A stretch of 37,917 nucleotides of DNA from Hypsibius dujardini (lineage: Eukaryota; Tardigrada; Eutardigrada; Parachela; Hypsibiidae), in the NCBI GenBank assembly GCA_001579985.1, contig LRSR01010613.1, positions 1 through 37,917 on the forward strand, read 5' to 3'. Positions 21,054 to 31,660 of this stretch are shown here, one piece after another; position 1 is the first letter of the stretch, and each line of letters begins with the position of its first letter. A program made the translations under genes and the position numbers. Under the pieces are notes generated by a model, which was not told the origin of the DNA, searched no databases, and saw only the letters and a program-made list of their open reading frames with translations.

Positions 21054-21204
21054 ACCCTCCGCTTGTCAAAGCATTTAGCTTTTCTTCAAGACTGAAATAC
21101 TAAACCAATCGTTTTATCTACTGCAGATTTCTGTGGGAAAAAATAATTTTTCATTAAATTAATTTTAATAAAACTAACCTAGAAGTCTTAAGTTTCGAGA
21201 GAAG

Positions 21205-21430
21205 GCCAGCTAAAAATCTGTGCTAAATTATTTTTAGCTAAAAAATCCATACTTACTAATTCTTAGTGAAAAATCCGTACTCATTTATTTTTAGCTGGAA
21301 ATTCGCAGTAATTAAGTTTTATTCAAAAATCTGTAGTTAATAATTAATTTTTAGCTAAAAATCCGTACTTATTAACGTTTACATAAAAATCAGTACTAAC
21401 TAATTTTTGGCTAAAACCCAAAGTAATTGA
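21205..21430 (+). repeat. Degenerate tandem repeat, unit about 45-50 bp (TTTTTAGCTAAAAATCCGTA core)
   Basis: Five or so diverged copies of a TTTTTAGCTAAAAATCCGTAC.TATTAA pattern lie between the end of Cbl and the GIN-like pseudogene. Confidence 0.6.
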
Positions 21431-21509
21431 AAATGAGCTAAACATAGCTAACTAGATAACCAGCCAAAATAAATTAGCTAAATCTGCCAGCCAGCTAAAA
21501 ATCCTGAGT

Positions 21510-22343
21510 AACCATTGCCATTTCGACCGAACCGACTGGACCACGGGCGCCATTGTTGTATTTGGGGGACTAAGGATCAGTATCGTCGAGACCGATTTCG
21601 AGGTCATTCTCAACGCATCCATCCTGAAAAGCATCAAAACCTTCCTCCAGGAAGGTTTCGTCTAGATCCGATCCTGTTGGTTTGACCGCCCATCCGCAAT
21701 GACGTCCAAATTACGGTGGCATTTGAGGAGATCCCCAAAATCGCCATCACCGACGGCAGTACCGTCTACATTACGCAACTCAAGGCAGAAATAACGACTA
21801 ACACAGTAGCCATGCGTTTTAGATTTATATGTTTATCAACGAAATATAGTAAGCATTTGATTATGAGAAGCAGAATTTAAAAACCATTTTTTGGCGATTT
21901 TCCCCAAAAAAAATAATTCTCAATCTCCATAACTTTTTATTAACTTTTAGACACATACATACAAGACTCCCAAATTACCGCTTCCAACGTCTCCAAGAAC
22001 GTCCACTCGCGCATCATCGGGTCCGGCACCGTCATCCTCGCCGGTTCGACCGGGGTCTCCAACATTCACATCACCGGGGCGGGAACCTACAACGCCCTGG
22101 GCCTAGCCGCCCGGGAAGCCACCGAAATTGCCTCTACGGCTCGGGGTCTTCCTCGCGTGGATGCCACACGTCACGGCGATCGGTGAGATTGACGAAGCCG
22201 CCGTCTTGACGCATAAGGATTATAACGGCCAGTTCGACCTGTCAGACAACTTATCCAGTGGCCACATCCGGATCGTCCCGTACCTTCGTCTCTTCGCGGG
22301 CTGCTGCAAGGAGACCCGGTATTACTGCGGGAACTCCGGGTAA
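21510..22343 (+). pseudogene. Frameshifted remnant resembling a head-GIN (DUF2807) beta-helix protein
   Basis: Coding-like, GC-rich sequence appears in different frames. From 21510 a frame ends at TAG 21663-21665 (..LRISIVETDFEVIL..). From 21701 a second frame reads DVQITVAFEEIPKIAITDG. After an acceptor at 21949-21950 a third reads SRIIGSGTVILAG, NIHITGAGTYNALGL. From 22128 to the TAA at 22343 a fourth reads VTAIGEIDEAAVLTHKDYNG. The repeated GSG/GAG-turn pattern after beta strands is typical of the putative auto-transporter adhesin head GIN domain, mostly known from bacteria. At least three frame changes and one stop make this a pseudogene. An alternative is an unrecognised gene with more introns. 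The family call is tentative. Confidence 0.4.
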
Positions 22344-23345
22344 ACAGCGAATAGGGTATATGGACAAGTATTGTAGTACGAAGTATGAAGTATGAATACA
22401 TGGTAATGTCCTTCGCAAAAATAGGGTCTGTGGGCCACGCGGCTTCTCATTGTTCAGATTGACCGGCAAGAGGGGCGGTTTAGAGGGAAACTCGTTCTGC
22501 CCCACTCTCAAACGTCCTTAGAGATAGCAAAACTAAACTAGAACTAGAGCTAGAACTAACTTTTTTAGGTGCTAATTTTTGGCCTTTACGTATTTTAGTT
22601 AATTAAAACAAACTAAACTAAAAGTTGTAGTTACTAACACTTTAACTGGGAAAAACTAAAGTTAATAAAATAATTTTGACTGAAATTAGACTTAACATTT
22701 TAGTTACTAAGAGAAATTAAGCAAAAACTCCTTAGTAACTAATTTTTTGTTCATTACTAAACTCATTAGTTGATTAATTTTAGCTTAGCAATTTTACTGG
22801 AAAAAATGGACTAAAATTTTAGTGCCGAATGCGAGTCCTATATAATTGTAGTTATCTAATTACTGTATGTAATTTCTAAGGTCAGTCCCAACCATTCGTC
22901 AAAAACGGGATTTTTCTTCCCATAATATTTTTTTTATTTCCAAACCGAAATGTGTCAGGTAGGGGGACAAATGCGGTAGTAAAGGCGGCAAAAGTTCTCT
23001 TATTTTTAACAAATTATAAATTTTATCCCTTTCTGCCTAAATGAATAATGCGTATGCACTGTGCATTACACACTAGCGGGTTCAAAAGCTACTAGGCAGA
23101 ACGCAGTATGTTGTTTATTTGCCAAGTGGTCGAAAGTTCTAGGTCTCGATGACGACGCAGACGTGAGAAAGGGAAAGAAGAATTACTTTGATTGTTTGAT
23201 CATTTAGATTTGCGTTCGTTTCTAACATCGTGACAATTTTTATAACGACCTTCTTAAATGAGTAAAAAATGGCTCGTCAAAAGATCTTAACTTCAAAGAA
23301 CGAATGTTTCGGCGATTTCATTTTCGGTGTAGTGTTCATTTTAAT
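22344..23345. other. AT-rich gap, no gene seen
   Basis: About 1 kb dominated by ACTAAA/TTAGTT-type low-complexity sequence (22530-22860), then unremarkable AT-rich DNA. No domain-bearing frame, RNA gene or terminal repeat was recognised. Confidence 0.5.
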
Positions 23346-23349
23346 AATT

Positions 23350-23405
23350 TCATTCGCCATGTACAATTCTAAGCTTTCAATTTCTTCAGCAATGAACATT
23401 GGATA
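23350..23405 (-). pseudogene. Short fossil of a kinase-LRR repeat unit
   Basis: On the minus strand this reads MFIAEEIESLELYMANE, nearly identical to the junction segment of each 777-bp unit in the neighbouring gene (MFTAEEIESLKLY, MFIAEEVESLKSYMAQ). It lies about 210 bp past that gene's stop codon and has no coding context. It is a leftover of a deleted or older repeat copy. Confidence 0.75.
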
Positions 23406-23612
23406 TAGGCCATTAGATGATCAACAGTGAGAGGTGAAACAATCAGCGAGCCTATTCCAAAAGGCATTATTTATCAAAATCGGTGGAGTTTCTCAACACA
23501 TGCAAGTCCAAGGGTTATTAAATTTTGCCCAAAGTGGAAAGATATCGAAGCGTAGAACTATATGAGTAAAAATTTGGACAAAAATGGACGATAGGAAAAT
23601 AATTCACATTTC

Positions 23613-26600
23613 CTATAACATTCTGCCTAAACGTCGCCCCAAGGCTTTCATCAATCCGAAATTCGTTCGCCGACGCGTACCGCCAAGATTGTCACCCTCG
23701 CTCCCTTGAACCAATTGTGAAATATCATTCCTGTCGCGAGCTGCTTGTGCCAAGTATAATTTTAAGCTTTCAATTTCTTCAGCAGTGAACATTTCGTCTG
23801 CTGGCAGCTTGATATTTGCAGAATGTCCGAAATTGTAAAGCTCTCCGTGGCCATATCCAGCTGTGAGCTGACTCTTTTCCTTCAAGAGCTGTCGAACTCC
23901 TTCGAACTCTGGATATGTGTACAGCTCCAAAATGTACTTCCGTTCACGTTCAGTGCATTTGTCCCAGTTGATGCCACCTGATAACCTCAATCTGCTTCGC
24001 AAACCATGGTGAAGTGCAATTGAGCCTAGATTGTCAAGGTCTCCAAAAATAGTTTGAGACGAATCTGGAGGTTTTATTGTCGAGTACTGGAGAGAGATCC
24101 TTCTTAGTCCGGGCATTTTGACGAAGTTGCTGTTATTCAGAATCAAGTCATGGCATTTGAAGAAAAAAAGTAGATTTAGTCTGGGAAATTCGATCCGAGA
24201 TAATAACGAGCCATCGAAATTATCAATTGTGTGGATGATTAGATAGAAAACGTTTTCTGACAGTGGCGCAAGCAGATCGTTTTCCAATAGTTCGCTGCAT
24301 GTCACATTAATATCCAAAGCGTTCTCCCTGCAAATTTGTGCCGCAGCTGCGATTCCGTCCTTCAGATTCCCAATTTTCTTGGATGAGTGACTCGGAAAGG
24401 AGAGTTCCATAACTCCGCCTCCGATCATCTTGGCTGTGATCGAGTATTTTTTGAGATGGGTCAGTTGATAGTCTATAAGATTATGCAATTTAAGACCAAG
24501 ACTCGCGTTTTGAACCATTTGCGCCATGTACAATTTCAAGCTGTCAATTTCTTCAGCAGTGAACATCTCGTCTGCTGGCAGCTCGCTATTTTCAGAATGT
24601 TCCAATCTGAAAAGCTCTCCGTCGCCATATCCAGCTGTAAGATGACTCTTTTCCTTCAAGAGCTGTCGAACTCCTTCGAACTCTGGATATGTGTACAGCT
24701 CCAAAATGTACTTCCTTTCATGTTCAGTGCATTTGTCCCAGTTGATGCCGCCTGATAACCCTCTCGATCTTCTTCGCAAACCAGGGTGAAGTGCAATCCA
24801 GCCTAGATTGTCAAGGTCTCCAAAAATAGTTTGCGACGGTTCCGGAGGTTTAATAGTCGAGTACTGGATAATGATCATTCTTAGTCCGGGCATTTTGACG
24901 AAGTTGCTGTTATCCAGAATCAAGTCATGACATTGGAAGAAATTAAGTTGATTTAGTCTGGGAAATTCGATCCGAGATAATAACGAGCCATCGAAATTAT
25001 CAATCGTTTTGATCCATAGATGGAAAACGTTTTCCGACAGTGGCACAAGCATATCGTTTTCCAAGAGTTCGCTGCATGTTACATTAATATCCAAAGCGTT
25101 CTCCCTGCAAATTTGTGCCGCAGCTGCGATTCCGTCCTTCAGATTCCCAATATTGGTGGATGAGTAATTCGGAAAGGAGAGTTTCACAACTCCGTCTCGG
25201 ATCATTTGGGCTGTGATCGAGTATTGTTTGAGATCGGTCAGTTGATAGTCTATAAGATTGGGCAATTTCAGACCAAAACTCGCGTATTGAACCATTTGCG
25301 CCATGTACGATTTCAAGCTTTCGACTTCTTCAGCAATGAACATCTCGTCTGCTGGCAGCTCGCTATTTTCAGAATGTTCCAATCTGTAAAGCTCTCCGGG
25401 GCCATATCCCGCTGTAAGATGACTCTTTTCCTTCAAGAGCTGTCGAACTCCTTCGAACTCTGGATATGTGTACAGCTCCAAAATGTACTTCCGTTCGCTT
25501 TCAGTGCATTTGTCCCAGTTGATGCCGCCTGATAACTTTCTCGTTCTGCTTCGTAAATCACGGTGAAGTGCAATCCAGCCTAGATTGTCAAGATCTCCAA
25601 AAATAGTTTGAGACGGTTCCGGAGGTTTTATTGTCGAGTACTGGAGATTGATGATTCTTAGTCCAGGCATTTTGACGAAGTTGCTGTTATTCAGAATCAA
25701 GTCATGACATTTGAAGAAAAAAAGTTCAATCAGTCTGGGAAATTCGATCCGAGATAATAACGAGCCATCGAAATTATCAATCGTCTTGATGAATAGAGCG
25801 GTAACGTTTTCTGACAGTGGCACAAGCAGATCTTTTTCCAAGAGTTCGCTGCATGTCACATTTATTTGCAAAGCGTTCTCCCTGCAAATTTGTGCCGCAT
25901 TTGCAATTCCGTCCTTCAGATTCCCAATATTTGTGGATGAGTAACTCGGAAAGGAGAGTTCCACAACTCCTTTTCTGATCATCTTGGCTGTGATCGAGTA
26001 GTTTTTGAGAGGAGCCAGTTGAGAGTCTGCAAGATTGGGCAATCCAAGACTTGGCAAGAGTTGCATTTGTCTATGGCTCGGGTCGGCGAACACAAGAGCC
26101 AAGAAAGATTCACATGCATCATATGGGAGGCTTGTCAAACTGGAAGATCCACTTGAGAAGTTAACGATTTCGCCTTCATGCTTTTGCTCGACTAACCATG
26201 GTCGCATCTTAATAAAATCACGAGTGTATTCAAAATCACGACTGGTGTCGAAGCGATTCAATTGATTCCATAAATCTCCTGGATCGACGTCCTTGTAACC
26301 CCTCCATAAAGCCAGCAATTGCAGTTGTGTCAGTTTGTCAAACACTCCAGTGTAGAATGTTTTCACAGTTGTGCCACTCATAAATATTGCTCTCAAGTTT
26401 GGAAATCCATCGAGCGAACCCGTCGTTAGAACTACTTCACTGCATTGCTCCCAAGCCAGTTGAAGTAGATTTGGTAACACCAACTCTTTTATGTGGCGGC
26501 TTACAAATTTTTTGATGAAGAAAAAGTCCAGAAAACATATATTTTCTTGAAGCTGGGATACCTCCTCCACAAGATTTGGCCTGCAATCAGTCAATATCAG

Positions 26601-28787
26601 GCAAATGGGATGGGATGCTTGAAGGCCTGCCAAGAAGTCACAAAGCTCCTTGAACTCAGCAGATGGAACTTTTCCGTCACATTGAACAGACCAGATAAGA
26701 CAGTTTCCTTCGTCCTCCAAGGATCCAAAGTCTACTTTAACCCCTGGTCCCAAAACCTTGACCATTCGCTGTACGAATTCCCTGTCGCTTATTGAAACGG
26801 GATCCATCCTGAACGATGGCAATGGCAGTGAGGTCCCGCGCTGATTGTGCGACGAGTCTTCCCCCAGACATTCGGTGAAGCATTCCTCGAAGTCAACATT
26901 TTCGCTGGAACCAATCTTCCATATGTCTCCTGCTCGCTTTAGCATCGCCATGGAAGGATTCTGATTCATGAATGATCTTAGCCAGTTGTATTCCGGTGAG
27001 CAGAACTTTCGTATATGTCTGCTAACTTTCAATTTCCGGTTCTTCATATTGTCATTTATTTTGTGCTCCTTCCATTGAACGTTGAAATGCATGAAAACAA
27101 GCTTTGGAACTTGTTCCAGAAAGTTCTCAAATACTTCGAATGTGCTGGAAATCAATGTGATGGCTCTCAGTTGCCGACATTCAATGAAGTCACCGTTAAG
27201 AAATCGGAGTTCGTCGCACCCTTCAAAGCGTAATTCAAGGAGATTAGGAAGGAACAGTCCTGCGAGCGACTTGCTACTCCAACCTGGGTACCGTCTAAAT
27301 CGAAGCACAACGATGTGGGTACTGATATCCTGCAGCAATGTCTGAAGCGCCGCGCTCTTGGCCCAAAATTGGGATCCGAGATGTCGAATCGTAAGCTCGA
27401 TGAAAGCTTTCTTGCCAAGTTCTTTGAAGACTTGTATTCCTTTCATTAAGTCCGACAAATAAAACTGCAACTCCCCATCCTGAATAATGTCGGGGAGGTC
27501 TACTTGCAGTACAGCTCCTGGCGCCGATTGAGTCCAACAACAGCATCCGACACTTAGTTGCTTCAGTTCATCCACCGTAAACGAATCAGGACATGCATTT
27601 AATTCGAAAGGAACTGTTCGCAGTTGATTGAAGAAAGGATCTTGAAGCAATTCTGCTGCTGTCGACCGTTCTTTAGGCTCGAAAGTGAAACAACGATTGA
27701 GGAACTGCCCCAGATCACCCTGGAGGTATTTTGAAAAAGCCGGAAACGGTATCCCGCCCTGTTTCAGGAGGTTTTCATGTTCAACGGTATATCGCTCCAC
27801 GGTCCTAACTTGGCTGTCTGCACTCTCCGATCGTGGAATTTGAATGGTGACAGGCTGTGGATAAATTTCACAAACGAGATCCAGCACTATACATCCAAGA
27901 CTCCAAATGTCCGTTCGTCTACCCACACGAAACTTTTTTGCATCTAATTGTCCGGAAGCAAGCAAAGCAGCCATTTCGGGTGAAAAATAAGGTAATGATC
28001 CTCTGCACTGATCGATTTCGCCAATTCGTGTACTGTGACCCTTTAAAACAATCGGGTCATCAAGGTCACAGATTTTGAGATTACCCGGTCCCAGTGGGTA
28101 GTCGGTATGTCGCATAATGTTTCCGGGCTTTAGATCAGTGTGCGCAATTCTTGGGTTGTGCTCGTGTAAGTACCTTAACCCCTCCAGAATTTGTTTGGCG
28201 TAGATCGGAATGTAGGTTGCAGGTATTTTTTTGGCCAATAATAAATTGTCCAATGATTCTCCTGAAAATAACATCCAAATCAAACCAACGGAACAATTTG
28301 ATGGAATGGTCCCTGAAATATTTTTATCCTGAATCAAAGGTGATCAAAGAAAAGACGGACTCCTGTTTCAATTATCCTTCGACCCAAAAATAGCAAAAAT
28401 ATGCCCCAAATGCTCAAAGTTTTAAAATGTGCACAAAAACGAGCATATTCACGCATTACCTGAGCAGTATTCCATAAGAAGATTAATGCTGTACGCAGCA
28501 GGTGATGTTACATGGACTCCATAATACTTGAGGATGTTCGGGTGGTTCAGGCTAAATAAATATTTCCAGGAATTTTCTCCTTTCTTCTTCTTCAACTCCG
28601 ACTCCAGGTCATTGCGAGTCCCTCTAATGTTTAATGTTTTTACGGCAATTTTGTGGACCGTCGTCCCGTCAATTGCCGCCTGAGCCAGGTGTACATGACC
28701 GAACGTGCCGGACCCCAAAAATTTGTCGTCCATTAATTGGTATGCCCAAGTTTTACCGTCGATGTCTAGATATTGCAAGCCAGTCAT
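23613..28787 (-). CDS. Protein kinase fused to leucine-rich-repeat-like modules (1658 aa)
   Basis: Two exons on the minus strand, 28787-28460 and 28261-23613, with a phase-1 GT..AG intron. The kinase domain spans about residues 20-270: glycine loop LGSGTFGHV (24-32), Lys50 in IAVKTL, HTDLKPGN (150-157, HTD in place of HRD), CDLDD (174-178, DLD in place of DFG), SLPYFSPEM, and RTDIWSLGCIVLDL. The ATP-binding lysine and both catalytic aspartates remain, so activity is plausible. The rest is a long series of LRR-like modules: two divergent ones, then three copies of a 259-residue unit, then a basic tail. There is no signal peptide or membrane helix, so it is probably cytosolic. Similar kinase-LRR genes form families in some crustaceans, to my knowledge; the function is unknown. 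A sensor or immune role is inference. The start is set by the ATG just before the kinase fold. Confidence 0.85.
23694..26024 (-). repeat. Triplicated 777-bp coding unit inside the kinase-LRR gene
   Basis: Matching landmarks (GTCTATAAGA-type strings) fall at 24471, 25248 and 26025, exactly 777 bp apart (259 codons). The third unit ends in the diverged C-terminus. By eye, units one and two differ at about 37 of 259 residues, roughly 86% identity, and unit three has lost one codon. The frame is preserved throughout. Each unit encodes VELSFPS, IGNLKDGIA, AQICRENAL, NFDGSLLSRIEFPRL, CHDLIL.NSNFVKMPGL and YTYPEFEGVRQLLKEKS. Confidence 0.95.
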
Positions 28788-28864
28788 GATGTCGAAGTTA
28801 GAACCCTACACAATTGAAATATCGTTGAAGAGAAAAAGTGCCATGTGCAGTGTATTCGCAATAT

Positions 28865-29125
28865 TCAGTACGACATGATTTCGGAGACGAGACCTTCGTA
28901 TGCCACTTTAGTGTGTAGCTCGCTGGGTAAACCCCGCCGAATATCGAGAATGATAAGAAGTATGCCTGCGATAATATCCCTCCATTGAGATTGGCTACTC
29001 AGCTCTTCTATTTGTCGAGGTATTCTTAAGTATTCAAACCCTTCCCTCCAGGTGCCGGATTGTTCATTGCAATTAACAATGTGAGGAAAAGATTCGGGTT
29101 GTACCAGGCAGGAATGTTTGATTAC
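28865..29125 (-). CDS. Unidentified open segment, possible C-terminal exon
   Basis: After a possible acceptor (GTGATAG at 29126 onward) the minus strand is open for 86 codons to TGA at 28867-28865. It includes QSGTWREGFEYLRIP and SQWRDIIAGILLIILDI, and ends in VSEIMSY. The composition looks protein-like, with amphipathic helices, but I recognise no family. No convincing upstream exon was found, and the stop lies only 77 nt from the kinase-LRR ATG. It may be a remnant of an upstream gene or chance. Confidence 0.25.
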   Translation of the reverse strand, partial: VIKHSCLVQPESFPHIVNCNEQSGTWREGFEYLRIPRQIEELSSQSQWRDIIAGILLIILDIRRGLPSELHTKVAYEGLVSEIMSY

Positions 29126-30188
29126 CTATCACAGCAAACAGTAACCAGGATGGGAAAATACTGTAAATAATTTTCGCAACAGCAAGGTCATGATTTGGAG
29201 AGATAAAAGGCCAATTTCACCGGTACATCACCGTTTTCGCGTTTGCGAGAGTGATGTATGGGCCGCTCCATGCACCCTACCTTGTAGCTGTCTTTCCAAG
29301 ATTAAGTCTGACTTCGCAATTTGAATGCCAGCAACCGATTGTAGTTTCCGTGATTATTATAACCACGCTGTCGCTTGAATATAAATGTGACGAAATTATG
29401 CGAGAACTCACATACGACTATATAGAGCCTTACTCAAAATGTGGGCTTGTTACGCTTGCTAAATTATTTAGGAAGTTTAAAAGAAAGCAATCTGCTGAGC
29501 TTTGTTGAGCTTGATGAAAAACAATTATGAACCCCTAAAACCTTCCCGATAGACGCTATGAAATGCCGGGGTCTATGAACATTTAAAACCGTGTTTTTTA
29601 AATACCCTCCAAAACCCCGTTTTTTGAAGGACACTTTAACTAAAAATTGTGAGCTGTACCAAACAAACGGATAGGTACACGACAAGCTCGGAATGACGGT
29701 TTAACGGGAAACTAACGAGGTTAGTTCAAATAAAGGACAGTGCTTATGGGTGACGAATAAGTTGCCGCCTACCCAAAGTTGTTGCTTGGTCAAGAGGGTG
29801 GATGGTCACTCCGGAAGGTTGACGGGTTTGTTCCCCTTAACTTTTATCTTAATTTTTATACGGAGGCAAACCTGCCCCCTCCGCTTAACTGACCCCGAAA
29901 AGTTCCACCACCCATTTCCACCGGCCACCATTTGTCGTCCACGTTTAGTCATTTCTCTCAAACTATGCCGGCCTACTTCCGGCGTAGTAGCATACATTGC
30001 GGCCTGCCATGTATTAGAATGATCAAGTAAACAACGACGGATCAATGAGGTAACGTGTTCGCTAAAAAATCTCCTACACAATCTCCAGCATGGAAATAAG
30101 ACGTGAAAGAAGATTAGATTACTTTAAACTGCCAATGTCCGAGCTTATACCGTAACTCGAAGTGAATTTCTTTGTATTTCCGCAATAG
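29126..30188. other. Gap of about 1 kb with no supportable gene
   Basis: I looked for the missing first exon of the ARF-like sequence downstream (a GLDAAGKT-type P-loop on the plus strand) and found none. The open frames here (for example 29251-29508 plus, 29806-30081 minus) show no domain. Confidence 0.5.
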
Positions 30189-30878
30189 GATTTAACGTGA
30201 GACGCTGCAATATAAGAACCTCACCTTCACCGTCTGGGATATGGGCGGTCACGGCGTCCTCCGGAAGCTATGGCAGTACTACTATCCGTCCGCCAAGGCC
30301 GTCATTTTTGTGGTAGACACGAATGACCAGAGTCGAATCAAAGAGGCCCGCGCAGAGCTGCACAATGTGGTAATAAATCTGTGGGCACCTTTCCACTTTC
30401 CAACAATAGTTTTCTAAGATTCGTAATTACATGCAAAATTAGAATAAAAACGTATTTGGTATTAGATAATACTTTTGAATAAATATGTATGTCTGTTTTC
30501 ATATTTTAATTGTGTATTATATTAGATTACTGCTGACGAACTCCGGGATGCTCCCATTCTGATCATTGCCAACAAGTAGGACCTACCCCTGGCCATGCCC
30601 ATCGCTGACGTAGCCAAAGCACTCGGGCTCGACGCAATCCTTACCAAAAAGGTACTGTGAACAATTCGGATTTTAATTCTTTCAAATACGTATAATTTGG
30701 TTTAGCGAGCTTAATGTTATACAATGTAAGTCAGCAATCAAGTGCCCGTCAGTAACGATAATACGTGGAATTTGATTCGGTTTTCTAGTGGTATATCCAG
30801 GCCTGCACTGCCACATCGGGGGATGGGCTCTTTGAGGGTCTCGACTGGCTAGCTAAAGAAATCACAACTCACCGATAG
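30189..30878 (+). pseudogene. ARF/ARL-family small GTPase, 5'-truncated unprocessed pseudogene
   Basis: Three exon-like blocks, 30189-30369, 30526-30651 and 30789-30878, keep canonical acceptors and donors. They read GFNV..(E)TLQYKNLTF, VWDMGGHGVLRKLWQYYY, VIFVVDTNDQSRIKEAR, ITADELRDAPILIIANK, then DLPLAMPIADVAKALG and WYIQACTATSGDGLFEG, ending in a normal stop. Three faults are visible: the first exon with the P-loop is absent, one base is missing near 30200 (after GFNV), and TAG at 30577-30579 replaces the invariant Gln of the NKQD guanine-binding motif. The Gln of WDxGGQ is also His. Retained introns show it arose by DNA duplication, not retrocopying. An active copy would recruit effectors to membranes in its GTP form. 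Confidence 0.88.
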
Positions 30879-31002
30879 CCATGCAATTGGAAATTCGGTG
30901 CTGGCGGTGTCATTTTTATGTTACTACATGTATATTGATAATTGTGCACTCTTCCTGTTTAAACCTAAACAGGTCTCACGAAATAATTAAATATAAATAG
31001 GC

Positions 31003-31199
31003 TACAGCTATTTTACCCCTCCCTTGTAGTGTGTGGGGCCCAATAGCACCCTGGCTATTTTACCCCTCCCTCGGCCCTAATAGAACCCTGGCTATTTTAC
31101 CCCTCCCTGAATATACAACGAGGGGCTTAATAGCACCACGGCTAATTTACCCCTCCCTAGGGCCCAATAGATCCCTGATTATTTTACCCCTCCCCTCCC
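31003..31199 (+). repeat. Five copies of a CTATTTTACCCCTCCC minisatellite
   Basis: Copies of GGCTATTTTACCCCTCCC start near 31005, 31053, 31090, 31140 and 31176. They are joined by GGCCCAATAGCACC-like spacers; the period alternates between about 37 and 49 bp. Confidence 0.85.
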
Positions 31200-31223
31200 G
31201 TCTGTTCTGTCAGTCTATTGTAA

Positions 31224-31660
31224 GTCCGTCCGTTATCTGTCCGTCCGCTTTCTGTCCCTTCGTTGTCCTTCCGTTCGTTCTCTGCCTGTCCGTTAACCGT
31301 CCGTTGACCGTTCGTCCGTTGACCGTCCATCCGTTGACCGTCCGTCCGTTGACCGTCCGTCCGTTGTCCGTTGTCCGTCCGTCCGTCCATTGACTGTCCG
31401 TCCGTTGTCAGTTGTCCGTCTGTCCGTCCGTTGACCGTCCGTCCGTTGTCCGTTGTCCGTCCGTCCGTCCATTGACCGTCCGTCCGTTGTCAGTTGTCCG
31501 TCTGTCCGTCCGTTGACCGTCCGTCCTTCCGTTCGTTATTTGTCTGTCCGTTAACCGTCCGTCCGTTGTCCGTACCTCCGCCTGTTGACCGTCCGTCCGT
31601 CCGTTGTCCGTCCGTCCGTCCGTTGACCGTTCATCCGTTGACTGTCCGTTCGTTGTCTGC
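31224..31660 (+). repeat. (CCGT)n-based minisatellite with a CCGTCCGTTGACC/TGTCC higher-order pattern
   Basis: The array is built from GTCCGTCCGTTGACC and GTCCGTTGTCC blocks. A longer unit of about 55-60 bp is repeated, for example around 31383-31440 and 31466-31520. No stable coding content is expected; the open frames here are by-products of the repeat. Confidence 0.9.

Noticed and set aside
24387-25532. Two similar plus-strand open frames (24387-24755 and 25206-25532)
   Set aside because: They resemble each other only because they are antisense to two copies of the 777-bp kinase-LRR unit.
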